Shown one piece after another: positions 20,146 to 27,474 of a stretch of 27,474 bases of DNA (positions within the stretch are counted from its first letter, which is position 1; each line of letters begins with the position of its first letter). The notes below the pieces were generated by a model, which ran no database searches, was not told where the DNA came from, and worked only from the letters and a program-made list of their open reading frames with translations. This DNA comes from Gryganskiella cystojenkinii (Eukaryota; Mortierellomycota; Mortierellomycetes; Mortierellales; Mortierellaceae). A program made the position numbers and the translations under genes. The stretch is from the NCBI GenBank assembly GCA_015852425.1, contig JAAAIG010000512.1, positions 384-27,857 on the forward strand, read 5' to 3'.

Positions 20146-21285
20146 ATGCCCCGTCCTCGCTCATGCACTTACTATGACTGCAAGCAATCGCTATTGGCCC
20201 ACCAAGTAGACCTGAAGCTCAACAAGACCCAACTTCGTCATGTCCAGTCCTATCACAGGGACACCCCTGTCCACATCACCTGTCCTCACACCAAAGAAAA
20301 AAATACCTTCAGGCGAAGTGCTGACAAGGACATGAATTACGTTTGTCTTTGCACGGCCACTTTCCCCCAGAACAACAACTTTCATCGCCACTTCAAAGCA
20401 TGTAAAGTCGTCAACAAAGCAGCTGGAGCTCAACTTGCTTCGACATCCAAAAATGACTACACCTCGTCTTCAGCAACCCAAAACTCAACAATTGACGTGA
20501 TCCAATCTCATGGAGAGCTCGCCCAAAACACGAATCTCAAAGGATCCAAGGTGCCATCTCTTCGATGTCCACGATCACATAACAACACCCATCCATATCG
20601 TAGAGAGAATTCTCTCCAAGGATCTGCTTCTGATCGCGACCATGAAGATCTGAACATTGGCGGAGCGCCGGATTTATTTAAGAACCATCTTTTGGTCGTG
20701 AGTGAACAATTTCAACAATTGGTGACCATGTCGACAGAGCAGCAGCAAGCGATAAATGATATTACGACTCAACAACGAAACATTCAAGAACTTCTCAAGT
20801 CCTCGGCAGAACGACATGAGCAAATGGCTAAATGGATGACCAAAACGACATCGTCACAGGAAGAATTACTCCATTTGGTGCACGCAGGAATGTCATCTCA
20901 ACAGAACTTTCTGCAACATTCGACGAAAGCAATCACCGAAGCAACAGGCGCACTCGCCGAAGCTGCATCACTGTTCACGAAATCCACTGCGACACAACAA
21001 ACGGCAGCGGTTGGTTTGCTGACTAAACAGCATAAACGTCAACTCGACTCACTATCTGAGCAACATGCACATAATTTGACAGCGCTGACCGATCAACATC
21101 GCGATTATTTGGATAAGTTCACCAAAAATAAAGAGGCATTGCAGGCAACACTCAAGGAGCACAACAGCGCACTTAACGCCGATCTTCAGCCTTCTTTGTC
21201 ATATATCGATATTAAAATGGAAACTGTTACCACAAAAATTGAGAATGTTTTCACGCCAATGGACGGCTTTACCACGCACCAATGA
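20146..21285 (+). CDS. Zinc-finger plus coiled-coil protein, 379 aa before the first TGA
   Basis: The ATG at 20146 (ACATGCCCCGT) is the first in frame after the pyrimidine-rich leader; the longer frame from 19921 opens with TTG. Residues 1-90 carry two Cys/His groups: CTYYDC...RHVQSYH, then TCPH...YVCLC...FHRHFKAC. These look like two atypical C2H2 fingers and suggest nucleic-acid binding. After a polar linker (about 95-180), residues about 185-370 are predicted helical and very Gln/Ala/Lys-rich (EQFQQLVTMSTEQQQAINDI, LTKQHKRQLDSLSEQHAHNL), i.e. a long coiled coil for self-assembly. Fingers followed by a coiled coil suit a DNA-binding architectural or transposon-linked protein; no transposase catalytic motif is visible. 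The reading frame continues past the TGA (next entry), so this may be a truncated version. Confidence 0.7.
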   Translation: MPRPRSCTYYDCKQSLLAHQVDLKLNKTQLRHVQSYHRDTPVHITCPHTKEKNTFRRSADKDMNYVCLCTATFPQNNNFHRHFKACKVVNKAAGAQLASTSKNDYTSSSATQNSTIDVIQSHGELAQNTNLKGSKVPSLRCPRSHNNTHPYRRENSLQGSASDRDHEDLNIGGAPDLFKNHLLVVSEQFQQLVTMSTEQQQAINDITTQQRNIQELLKSSAERHEQMAKWMTKTTSSQEELLHLVHAGMSSQQNFLQHSTKAITEATGALAEAASLFTKSTATQQTAAVGLLTKQHKRQLDSLSEQHAHNLTALTDQHRDYLDKFTKNKEALQATLKEHNSALNADLQPSLSYIDIKMETVTTKIENVFTPMDGFTTHQ

Positions 21286-21616
21286 CAGAACACGCAAACA
21301 CTTGCAGCCACGGAGAACCTCGCTATCAAGCTCACAATGGACAAGCAAGCTCTGGAGGCTCAAAGACTTCACCAAGAAAGACAAGGAGTGCAGCCTGTTC
21401 GTGCGAATGACAAGATTGTTGGTTGAAAATGCTATGTTCGCCACCAGGTAACATTCCCTCCGATTTTTTTATGCTCTTTCTGCCTATATGAACAAAGCCA
21501 TTTTTAACTAACATCGTTTGCTATTCTCTCAGGATGATGTACCAAGGCTCCTCTGACAATTCGCCGCCATAGCCAAAGAAATAGGCTCTTCAAACTCTTG
21601 TAAAAGGAACACTTAA
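21286..21616 (+). pseudogene. Former C-terminus of the zinc-finger/coiled-coil gene, behind in-frame TGA codons
   Basis: In the same frame after the TGA at 21283-21285 the coiled-coil composition simply continues (QNTQTLAATENLAIKLTMDK, LEAQRLHQERQGVQPVRAND) up to a second TGA at 21424-21426. The frame then reaches CAG followed by GTAACA. An 85-bp intron (21448-21532) with a branch site CTAAC and a CTCAG acceptor leads to DDVPRLL, a third TGA (21554-21556), QFAAIAKEIGSSNS and TAA at 21616. All three lesions are TGA where CGA (Arg) would fit, as expected from C-to-T change at CpG. The preserved intron supports descent from one longer gene. Confidence 0.6.
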
Positions 21617-22506
21617 CCATATTTGACAGCAGCATAGTACAGTAGCCCGTAGTTTATTGCGCTCTTCCCCTTTGAAGAAAATCTGCAAAATAATGAAAAT
21701 TGATGAACCGTCAATTGTCTCGGTTACTTCCGTTCAGAGAAGAGGGGAAGAGTGTCGCGAACCAGGGAAGAAATCATCTATTCTCATGAAAACTGTCGTG
21801 ACTCTATATCGCAATCAGGAATAATGGCGCATATGTTAGTTTTGCTGGAAAAAGAGTCCCTTGAATCTCAATCCTCGTGTCTGGTTCCTGCTTACTGTGG
21901 TCTCCTCTGCTACTATTCCTACTCCATTCTTTGCCTCACCAACAAATCCTTCCCATATAAATAGTAACTGCCTTCGGTTCTACCCTGCTCCTTTCTTCTA
22001 GTTTGTCACAAAGAGGGAAAGATGGGGAATTGACGGCAAAGGGAAGATCGTAACAGGGGGGGTATGAACAAGGAAAAATGGGAACATGGTAAGGGGGGCA
22101 GATATTAAGATGGAAAGATGTGAAGAGGGAGAGAGGAAGAACGATGAAGACTTGGCTGGCAAGGATTTGATGGTCGCAAGACAACGCGTTCAAAGAACTC
22201 TGTTTGAGAGTTTTGAAGTTTTTTGCAGGGGCGAAGGGAACTGGTCTACAGACGTACGATTGTGCTCGCTGAGGCCGTGTCAAAAATCGGGTCAGTTTTT
22301 CGGTAATTTGCGTACTTGCCAGATTCTTATTATGCATGGCCCCTGCAGATCCGGAAGATGAAGGTTTTCAAAGAAGTTGACCCCCAAACAAGACTTTTCG
22401 AATTCCAGATTGCACCTTGCTGCAGGTTAGACCAAGCTTTTTACAGCTCAAGATTTCTGAGGTCTGAGAAAGCCCACTATACCTTAAAGTTAGCGTTGTT
22501 TTCACG
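21617..22506. other. Spacer with a TATA-like element, no convincing gene
   Basis: A good TATA sequence, TATAAATA at 21956-21963 (+), is followed by a pyrimidine-rich leader. The first ATG downstream (22022) closes after three codons, and the next frame (22086-22361) has an unremarkable composition. A 133-codon minus frame (21936-22337) mirrors the purine-rich plus strand. Nothing is supported. Confidence 0.45.
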
Positions 22507-22893
22507 TCAAGGAAAAAAACTCTGTGGCAGAAATCGCCTGCGCTGCGGTGTTAAGAGCAACGCCAAGATCAACCCCGCCTCACATTGCACACTAACTTCT
22601 ACTGTAATAATGTCAACATTGAACATTCTAAGCAGAATTCGGTGTTCCTGTTTGGTATTCCTCCAGGCCCTTCTGATGGCTGCCTCGTTTATACTTTTGT
22701 GCATTACCGCTCCCCAGGCTGTTCCAATTGCTCCACCTGCCATTTTGGCGACACCATCAACGAGGTTTAGTGGAGCAGCAACACGAAATAGGCCTAGCTG
22801 CCGCCATTTGAAAGTCGACTCATATGCAGGTTCCTCCTTCAGGCTTGATAACTGGGCAGAAATAAGACTGGGTAAAGGGGCTGCATGGACCAA
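22507..22893 (-). CDS. Possible small secreted protein (minus-strand reading of an ambiguous locus)
   Basis: The minus frame reads LVHAAPLPSLISAQLSSLKE, then AAPLNLVDGVAKMAGGAIGT and HKSINEAAIRRAWRN, an amphipathic, Gly/Ala-spaced pattern. There is no ATG in this frame at the front. Just upstream a different frame starts with an ATG at 22965 and a hydrophobic run (MSLGMISYMATMTILIVLM) that would be a signal peptide if a frameshift or intron joined them. Its layout recalls the small secreted gene at 23861-24203 (hydrophobic start, A-P, then G-rich helix with an A-I-R), but the similarity is weak. It overlaps the plus-strand frame 22610-22987; at most one is real. Confidence 0.3.
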   Translation of the reverse strand: MVHAAPLPSLISAQLSSLKEEPAYESTFKWRQLGLFRVAAPLNLVDGVAKMAGGAIGTAWGAVMHKSINEAAIRRAWRNTKQEHRILLRMFNVDIITVEVSVQCEAGLILALLLTPQRRRFLPQSFFP

Positions 22894-22987
22894 TTTGCCT
22901 GACGTGTTTCATGAGCACGATCAGGATAGTCATAGTTGCCATGTAGGAAATCATGCCAAGAGACATTATGATAGAGTCAGCTTTTGA
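22610..22987 (+). CDS. Competing plus-strand reading: 125-aa protein with a hydrophobic N-terminus
   Basis: An ATG-started frame with a hydrophobic segment (FLQALLMAASFILLCI) followed by TAPQAVPIAPP, which could be a signal peptide or anchor, then a polar tail rich in His and Arg. Composition is less convincing than the opposite strand. Reported because the two cannot be separated by eye. Confidence 0.22.
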   Translation: MSTLNILSRIRCSCLVFLQALLMAASFILLCITAPQAVPIAPPAILATPSTRFSGAATRNRPSCRHLKVDSYAGSSFRLDNWAEIRLGKGAAWTNLPDVFHEHDQDSHSCHVGNHAKRHYDRVSF

Positions 22988-23047
22988 GAGCTTGGGTTGT
23001 TGAGAGTCCTTGGTACATTGATAGCGACTTTAATTAAATCGATGCGT

Positions 23048-23095
23048 TATGGATGGTGGATTGGGTGTAGATGGATGGAATGATGGATGGTATGA
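23048..23095 (+). repeat. GGAT-type microsatellite
   Basis: Imperfect run of GGATGGTGGA, GATGGATGGAA and GATGGATGG units in a non-coding stretch. Confidence 0.7.
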
Positions 23096-23242
23096 AGCAG
23101 GTATGGAAGAAATCGTCTTGATTCTTTATAGATGTGAACAAGGGCGGGTTTACAATTAGAGGGGTGACGAAAGACCAAAGGCATGCTGAATCTTGAGTAA
23201 TGGGAGGTATTCCAAAAGATCAAGAGATGGCGAAAGTATCAC

Positions 23243-23455
23243 GGAACAACATCAAGGGGCAGTGACAACATCAAGAGGCAGGGACAACATCAAGGCATAA
23301 ATCAAAGGACAGATCAATGAGCACCATCAATGGGTAAATCAAAGGACACCATCAAGGGACACCATCAAGGGACAAAAATCAAGGCGCAATCAAGGGACAA
23401 ACGTCAGTGCACAAAAATCAAGGCATAAATCAAAGAAGCATAAATCAGGGGATGA
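23243..23455 (+). repeat. Degenerate minisatellite, core GACAMCATCAAGG
   Basis: At least ten variants of GACAACATCAAGG / GACACCATCAAGG / CACAAAAATCAAGG with spacing of 13-25 bp. The first three have a 19-20 bp period (GACAACATCAAGRGGCAGK). Unit length drifts, so it is an old, interrupted array rather than a CRISPR. Gene-free. Confidence 0.8.
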
Positions 23456-23497
23456 GAAAAAGCAGGGAACAAAACAAAAAGCACCGAAGGATATGGC

Positions 23498-23698
23498 TTA
23501 CAGCCAAACGTTCATAGCGACGTTGCTTTTTGATCCTTACATGTTCGTTCCCCCTACCATATCCGTCAAGAATCCTTCTAGTAAGCGTTTATGGATTGTG
23601 CCTTTAGGGTAAGTAGTGACGTTGCTCTTTGATCCTTCAGTGTTGGCTCTGTTGATAAACCTTGCAGAGAAGTCCAGCACCCATTGTCGGATGAACGT
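23498..23698 (-). pseudogene. Repeat-derived reading frame with two E-G-S-K-S-N-V modules
   Basis: The minus frame is open from 23698 and reads QWVLDFSARFINRANTEGSK then SNVTTYPKGTIHKRLLEGFL up to a TAA at 23537. In the same frame, 33 codons after the first GSKSNV, a second begins directly after that stop (GSKSNVAMNVWL, then TAA). The C-terminus of gene B ends with the same module (CLELDAGRTERADIEGSKSN followed by VAMNAWL). Over the 21 residues ending in GSKSNV, 12 are identical between this frame and gene B. The stop at the module junction replaces the Glu expected there (GAA to TAA). This looks like a repeat family that once encoded protein; no enzyme motif is seen. Confidence 0.5.
23501..23538 (+). 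repeat. Dispersed repeat copy 1 (38 bp)
   Basis: Matches 24603-24640 at 37 of 38 bases (starts CAGCCAA, core GTTCATAGCGACGTTGC, ends TTTTTGATCCTT). A third, diverged copy lies at about 23617-23653 in the same orientation. Confidence 0.85.
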
Positions 23699-23860
23699 TC
23701 ATCAGTGTTAAAATAAAACGTGTGCACATTTGTATGGTTGCACGTGTAGATTCCCGGTCCATGATCTAAATGGTCGCTGGATTTTATTAATGGAAATTTG
23801 ATGCTCCGAGGAGATGGCGTTCAGGTTAAGCCTGAGTGGATGGAACTAGGTGAATAGTTT

Positions 23861-24203
23861 CTAGATATGGTCTTCCTTGTCTTCAAAGAAATTACCAACG
23901 TCACCCACAGGCGAAATAATCGCATCTTTGTGAGAGTTCCTAAAGTCTCTAATTGCCTTATTAACTACTTTTGCGATTCTTCCCTTGACACCATTTACGC
24001 CTGTTTTGACAAGAGGACCAGTAACTGCGCCATAGGGAGGGGGGACAGGAGCGTCATATTTCCAGTTGACAAAACCTATTGGATCATTCTTCGCTTTTTC
24101 GAGATATCCTTTGTAATCAGGTTCCGATCCAGCGACTGGGGCTGCTTTGGAGGTCATGGCCAGCAACGATGACAAGGAAAAGAGGAGAAAGGCTGAGACG
24201 CAT
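23861..24203 (-). CDS. Small secreted protein candidate with a frame conflict at its start
   Basis: The frame ending at 23861 reads FLLFSLSSLLAMTSKAAPVA, then GSEPDYKGYLEKAKNDPIGF, VNWKYDAPVPPPYGAVTG, VNKAIRDFRNSHKDA and ends DKEDHI. The first part is a textbook signal peptide (hydrophobic core, cleavage after SKA or nearby), leaving a mature protein of roughly 95 residues without cysteines. But the only suitable ATG (24203, ATGCGTCTCAGC) is one base out of frame with it. Either one base is extra in the sequence, or translation starts at the internal ATG (24157, MTSKAAP) without a signal peptide. A TATA box lies 100 bp upstream of 24203. Function unknown; effector-like size and features only. 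Confidence 0.5.
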
Positions 24204-24302
24204 ATTGTTAATATATGATCAGAGTGCTGTGTTTGATATGTGTGTTGGATATTGTTGGAATAAGAATAAAAGTGTGGGTAAAGGAAGGGGAAGGGGGAGG
24301 GG

Positions 24303-24311
24303 ATTATATAT
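24303..24311 (-). promoter_or_regulatory. TATA box of the small secreted protein gene
   Basis: TATATATAA on the minus strand, 100 bp upstream of the ATG at 24203, followed by a C/A-rich leader. Confidence 0.6.
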
Positions 24312-24364
24312 ATGATGCAATGAAATTTCAACCAGCGGTACATGTACCTACCTAAAATAGAATG

Positions 24365-24540
24365 AAGATCGAGGGACCTGAAAAACCATGGAGAATCGCA
24401 ATCAAAGATCTGTGTACTTTGGAAACAAGGAGGAAAGTTCAAAGATCTAAGGACGCTGCAAAGCATGGAGACTCGAAAAATCAATAGTCCTTGAAAAAGC
24501 AATGTTCCAAGATCTAGAGACGCGAGATGTTTCAAAATCA
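24365..24540 (+). repeat. Three degenerate copies of a unit of about 42 bp
   Basis: Copies start AAGATC at 24365, 24442 and 24509. The first two share the AAGATC, GGAC, CTG, AAA, CATGGAGA, TCG, AATCAA pattern over about 42 bp; the third is shorter and more diverged. It lies between the 3' end of gene B and the promoter of the small secreted gene. Confidence 0.6.
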
Positions 24541-24587
24541 GGGAGATTCAAAGGATCAAAGGGAGGTGAGCAGGCAAGTGGGGGTGT

Positions 24588-26636
24588 TTAGCTGGCTTGT
24601 GGCAGCCAAGCGTTCATAGCGACGTTGCTTTTTGATCCTTCGATGTCGGCTCTTTCTGTCCTCCCTGCATCCAATTCAAGGCACACCTTCAATGCTTTGT
24701 TCAGGTGCAATATGCCTTGCTGAGTCCTCATCCGAGTCTTTGAGGCGCCTGGGACATGGATTTTTCGAGCATCAAAGCGAGAATAGGGACAGACTGCCTG
24801 CTCGTCATTAGGTTGCTCGTCGGACTGTTCCTCCAAATGGTTGAGATATTGCTCATCAGGTTGCTGAGTATCCAGCTCGGAAGGGACTTGAATGGCCGTT
24901 CGACTGTTGGTGTTGCTGGACGAACCAGAGCTGCGATTTGTGATGGCAGTTGCTGATGATGTCTTGATTATGGCCAACCTCGATGTTTGGCAGTCCTGAG
25001 AATGATCCAAAGAGAGACCAGTTTCTAGGCTGGAGGAGAAGGCAGAAAAAGGTCCGGCCTTCCTTTTCAAAGGCGGGGAGGGGCTTGCTCTCGAGGTCGA
25101 AGAAGGGTTGTGGATCGGTGCTGAAGAAGCAGAGTAATCTGGTCCAATAGGCGAATATGATGGACCACCGGCAACGACTGCATTCAGAGGCGATGGAGAG
25201 CAAGGTCTCTTTCCTTCGCCCCTATCTTTTCTATTTCCGTAGCTTGCACTACTTTCGTCGGTAGTGACATGAATGGGGGATCGACGACTGTTGCTAGCCT
25301 GTTGTTCAAGTGACTCTCTGATCGCCATCTGGAAATCATTATCCTCTTCTTCATCGGAGACGACCCTCGATGGCGCTGAAATTGCTGCTGCTGCTGTTGC
25401 TGCTACTGCTACAATGATGGATGTCGTTGTTATATCGGTTCTTGTTTCCGTCTCGGCCGTTGCCTGCGGTCGCGGATTCCAGAGTCGGCGCCAGTAAGTT
25501 TGTGGATGAGGGTACTCCAAGATAGTCTGCTCGGACATCACTCCTTCTGGGAATAAGGGTTCAAAAGATGATGTCACGGAGGAAAAGTCCGCTCCATTGG
25601 GATTAAGCTGCTGGTCAGCGGGCTCCACATAGACAATCTTGCCCTGAGAGACTCTCTCGATTGGTCTGAGAAGGGTCTCGGTACCGTCTATGGTTTGGTT
25701 GGTCGGACGGTTGTGCTGAGGGCCTTGATTCCACTCTCGCGTGGAGGGAAGAACAAACTCGAGGACGTAGTGTCCGATCATCATGTCCGTTGGCGAATGC
25801 CACGTGTACCCGTAGATGGTACAAAATTCCTATGGAGAGTAGCAAAAAGTCGACAATGGAAAGTTGAAGTGTTTATTTAAGCGGTCGCGGAAAAAAAAGT
25901 CGCTTTTTTGGTGACGATAGGAGTCAATGATAAGTGGCTAATAGCGATAGGAATGATGGAGAACATAAAAGATGGATACGCGTTTCTTAGTTTTTCTTTA
26001 CCTCCCAAAAGATCAAACCTCGATCGTCGTATGTGTATGTTGGGAGCCACCTCTATCGTCTTTGGATCGCTTCTTTGCGGGTTTCATGCCACGGTTCTTT
26101 ACGATATTCATGCTCCTGTCGCTGTCGTCCCTGTCGTCCCTGTCGCTGCTGTTGTTGCTGTTGTTGCCGTTGTTGTTGATTTTGGTGACGTTGGCTGGCG
26201 CTATCGTCATGACCTTGAACTTGTTGCGGGGGATCTCGTTGCCTTGGTGCTCGCCTCTTTGTTTGGTGATGTCCTAAAGAAGAAGAAGCACCATCATTCT
26301 CACTCATGTCCGTACAATTTCCCTGTTTATTCTTTTTTGACGGCACTGCTGCAGGAGTATCTAGATCGTGGCCATCGTGACTACCACCACTGAGCTATAA
26401 GGCAGCACACAACGAAAACCAACCAACGAAATGGAGCATCAGAATGAGAAAAGGAAAGATGAGCGCGGTTTTAAAAGAGTCTTTTGAGTGACAGGGCAAT
26501 TCGAGGTTACTGCGATATGCATGCCAAGAAGGACCAGATACGCCGTAGAACAAACAAAAAAAGTTGAAGAGCTCTTGTTTACCTGACCTCCAGGAGGCGG
26601 TGGGGGTGATCGAGGATTTCGGTTGGATAGAGACAT
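24588..26636 (-). CDS. Gene B: paralogue of gene A with a UIM-like helix; in-frame TAG in exon 2
   Basis: Exon 1 is 26636-26583 (MSLSNRNPRSPPPPPGGQ), followed by a GTAAAC intron of 188 bp. Exon 2, 26394-26002, is Gln/Arg-rich and ends in LIFWE. A GTAAAG intron of 172 bp leads to exon 3, 25829-24588 (EFCTIYGYTWHSPTDMMIGH, ..REWN..). The intron after GQ and the one after FWE match gene A. Exon 3 also carries EEEDNDFQMAIRESLEQQ, which fits the ubiquitin-interacting motif (acidic run, Ala, Ser at fixed spacing), then Ser-rich disordered sequence, PPLKRKAG as a possible nuclear signal, and the repeat-derived C-terminus ending WLPQAS. In exon 2 a TAG (26055-26053) falls between AIQRR and RWLPTY. 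It may be a nonsense mutation, or exon 1 may splice straight to the GATAG acceptor formed by that codon, skipping the Q-rich part. Function unknown; a ubiquitin-linked nuclear role is inference. Confidence 0.65.
24603..24640 (+). repeat. Dispersed repeat copy 2, inside the end of gene B
   Basis: 37/38 identity to 23501-23538. On the minus strand it encodes the last residues of gene B (GSKSNVAMNAWL), just before PQAS-stop. Confidence 0.85.
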
Positions 26637-27474
26637 GGCAGTTCAAGTGTTTTGTTTGGAGTAAGGGGTGAGAGTGCAGATTAGCAGCAACGTTGGCAGA
26701 GAAGGTTCACGGTTGAGGTGGCCTGGGTACAGTAAAGAAGAGAAAAGAAGGGAATGAAGGAACGATGGAGGGAGAAGTGTGAAAAACTAACAAAAATCTT
26801 CAATTTCTTTTTTGATGCGATCTATTGCTTATGATGATCAGTGCAAAGGAAAGTTAAAAAGAGATAAACTCGTCAGGCTTGAGCATGATCTAGAAAAGCG
26901 CACACCACAAACCACTGAACAATAAGGAAGATCGAGGTAGCAAGGGAAGCAAAAACAAAGTTAACAAACAAAGAGGTGTCTCCGATTCGGGATTGATCTT
27001 GTTTTCGTCGAACATAGCAATCCCCTCTCCTCTTTTTTGCGGACAAACCGTGATATAAGTACCACTGTATGATACCTTTCGTCATTGTATTTTTTTGCTC
27101 CTCTGTGGTATCCCCGAGCTTTTGGCGTGTCATCACAGATAACATCGGTCCCTCTTCTTCCCTCCTGTTGCCTTCAATGAGATTTTCACTGTCTCCGATC
27201 TCGGTGACAAAAAAAAATAAAAAAGTTTTTTGCTGTTGTTCGGTTTCGCTTAGAGGAAAGAACACGGAAATTAACCGCTGAACCAAACCGTCTGATCCTA
27301 AACGTCTATTATTGTGCGTTTCACTTTTTTCCAGCAAAATCGAAATAAAAAGCGGCAAATAAAAAATTGAAAAAATCTGAGTCTAAATTTTTTTTCGCGT
27401 TTTAATTTTTGAGGGCCACCTGTTAACGTTAAACGGAGATCCGATTCTAACTGTCGGTGCTTACTTTCCCACAC
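26637..27474. other. Upstream region of gene B, no gene seen
   Basis: AT-rich, with several poly-A/T runs in the last 300 bp and a short palindrome (TTAACGTTAA, near 27423). The open frames are low-complexity reflections of purine- or pyrimidine-rich sequence. Presumably holds the gene B promoter; no clear TATA box found. Confidence 0.5.

Noticed and set aside
21283..21556. TGA codons as selenocysteine or reassigned sense codons
   Set aside because: Three TGAs fit Arg CGA, the region is a Gln/Lys coiled coil with no redox motif, other genes in the window use TGA as a normal stop, and no SECIS-like hairpin was recognised.
21936..22361. 133-codon minus frame and 91-codon plus frame
   Set aside because: They overlap each other on purine/pyrimidine-biased DNA, have no domain, and do not fit the TATA element at 21956 with a sensible leader.
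23243..23455. CRISPR-like array
   Set aside because: Units vary in length and sequence and the spacers are themselves repeat-derived; this is a degenerate minisatellite in fungal DNA.
26873..27358. 161-codon minus frame at the right edge
   Set aside because: No ATG-led domain, poly-Phe/Lys runs from homopolymers, and a composition like the other AT-rich spacers.

Overview
The window looks like nuclear DNA of a filamentous fungus, most likely an early-diverging one of the Mortierella type. The pointers are short GT-AG introns of 85-190 bp, a multi-exon GH18 chitinase with chitin-binding modules, a ribonuclease-inhibitor-type LRR protein, a fungal-type P450, long glutamine-rich proteins, and AT-rich spacers with poly-T tracts and microsatellites. 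The assignment to Mortierellomycotina is inference from family resemblance; no rDNA or other marker is present.

Layout. 1-2171 (-): secreted chitinase in four exons, its 3' end cut by the window edge. 2172-5369: spacer with a possible LINE remnant. 5370-8413 (+): two-exon 974-residue protein with a Mortierella-like N-terminal module, a middle region of unknown function and twelve 28-residue LRRs. 9654-12370 (-): three-exon, Q-rich, probably nuclear protein (gene A). 13632-14123 (+): small secreted M15-like protein behind a clear TATA box and a 4 x 19 bp tandem repeat. 14695-15381 (+): decayed gene of unknown type. 15399-15665 (-): short hypothetical gene. 17087-19015 (+): cytochrome P450 with all hallmark motifs but two single-base frameshifts. 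20146-21616 (+): zinc-finger/coiled-coil protein whose C-terminal reading frame is crossed by three TGA codons. 22.5-24.2 kb: candidate small secreted proteins among minisatellites. 24588-26636 (-): gene B, which I read as a paralogue of gene A (same intron positions, same FWE/WC/WN core), with a ubiquitin-interacting-motif-like helix and an in-frame TAG.

The genes do not form a pathway or cluster; this is a patchwork of secreted, regulatory and repeat-derived loci. The main unexplained signals are: the gene A/gene B pair; an E-G-S-K-S-N-V peptide module carried by a dispersed DNA repeat (three copies at 23.5-24.6 kb, one forming the C-terminus of gene B); and the high number of loci carrying one or a few disabling lesions, which means either real decay of an accessory region or residual assembly errors. 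I saw no tRNA, rRNA or CRISPR array.
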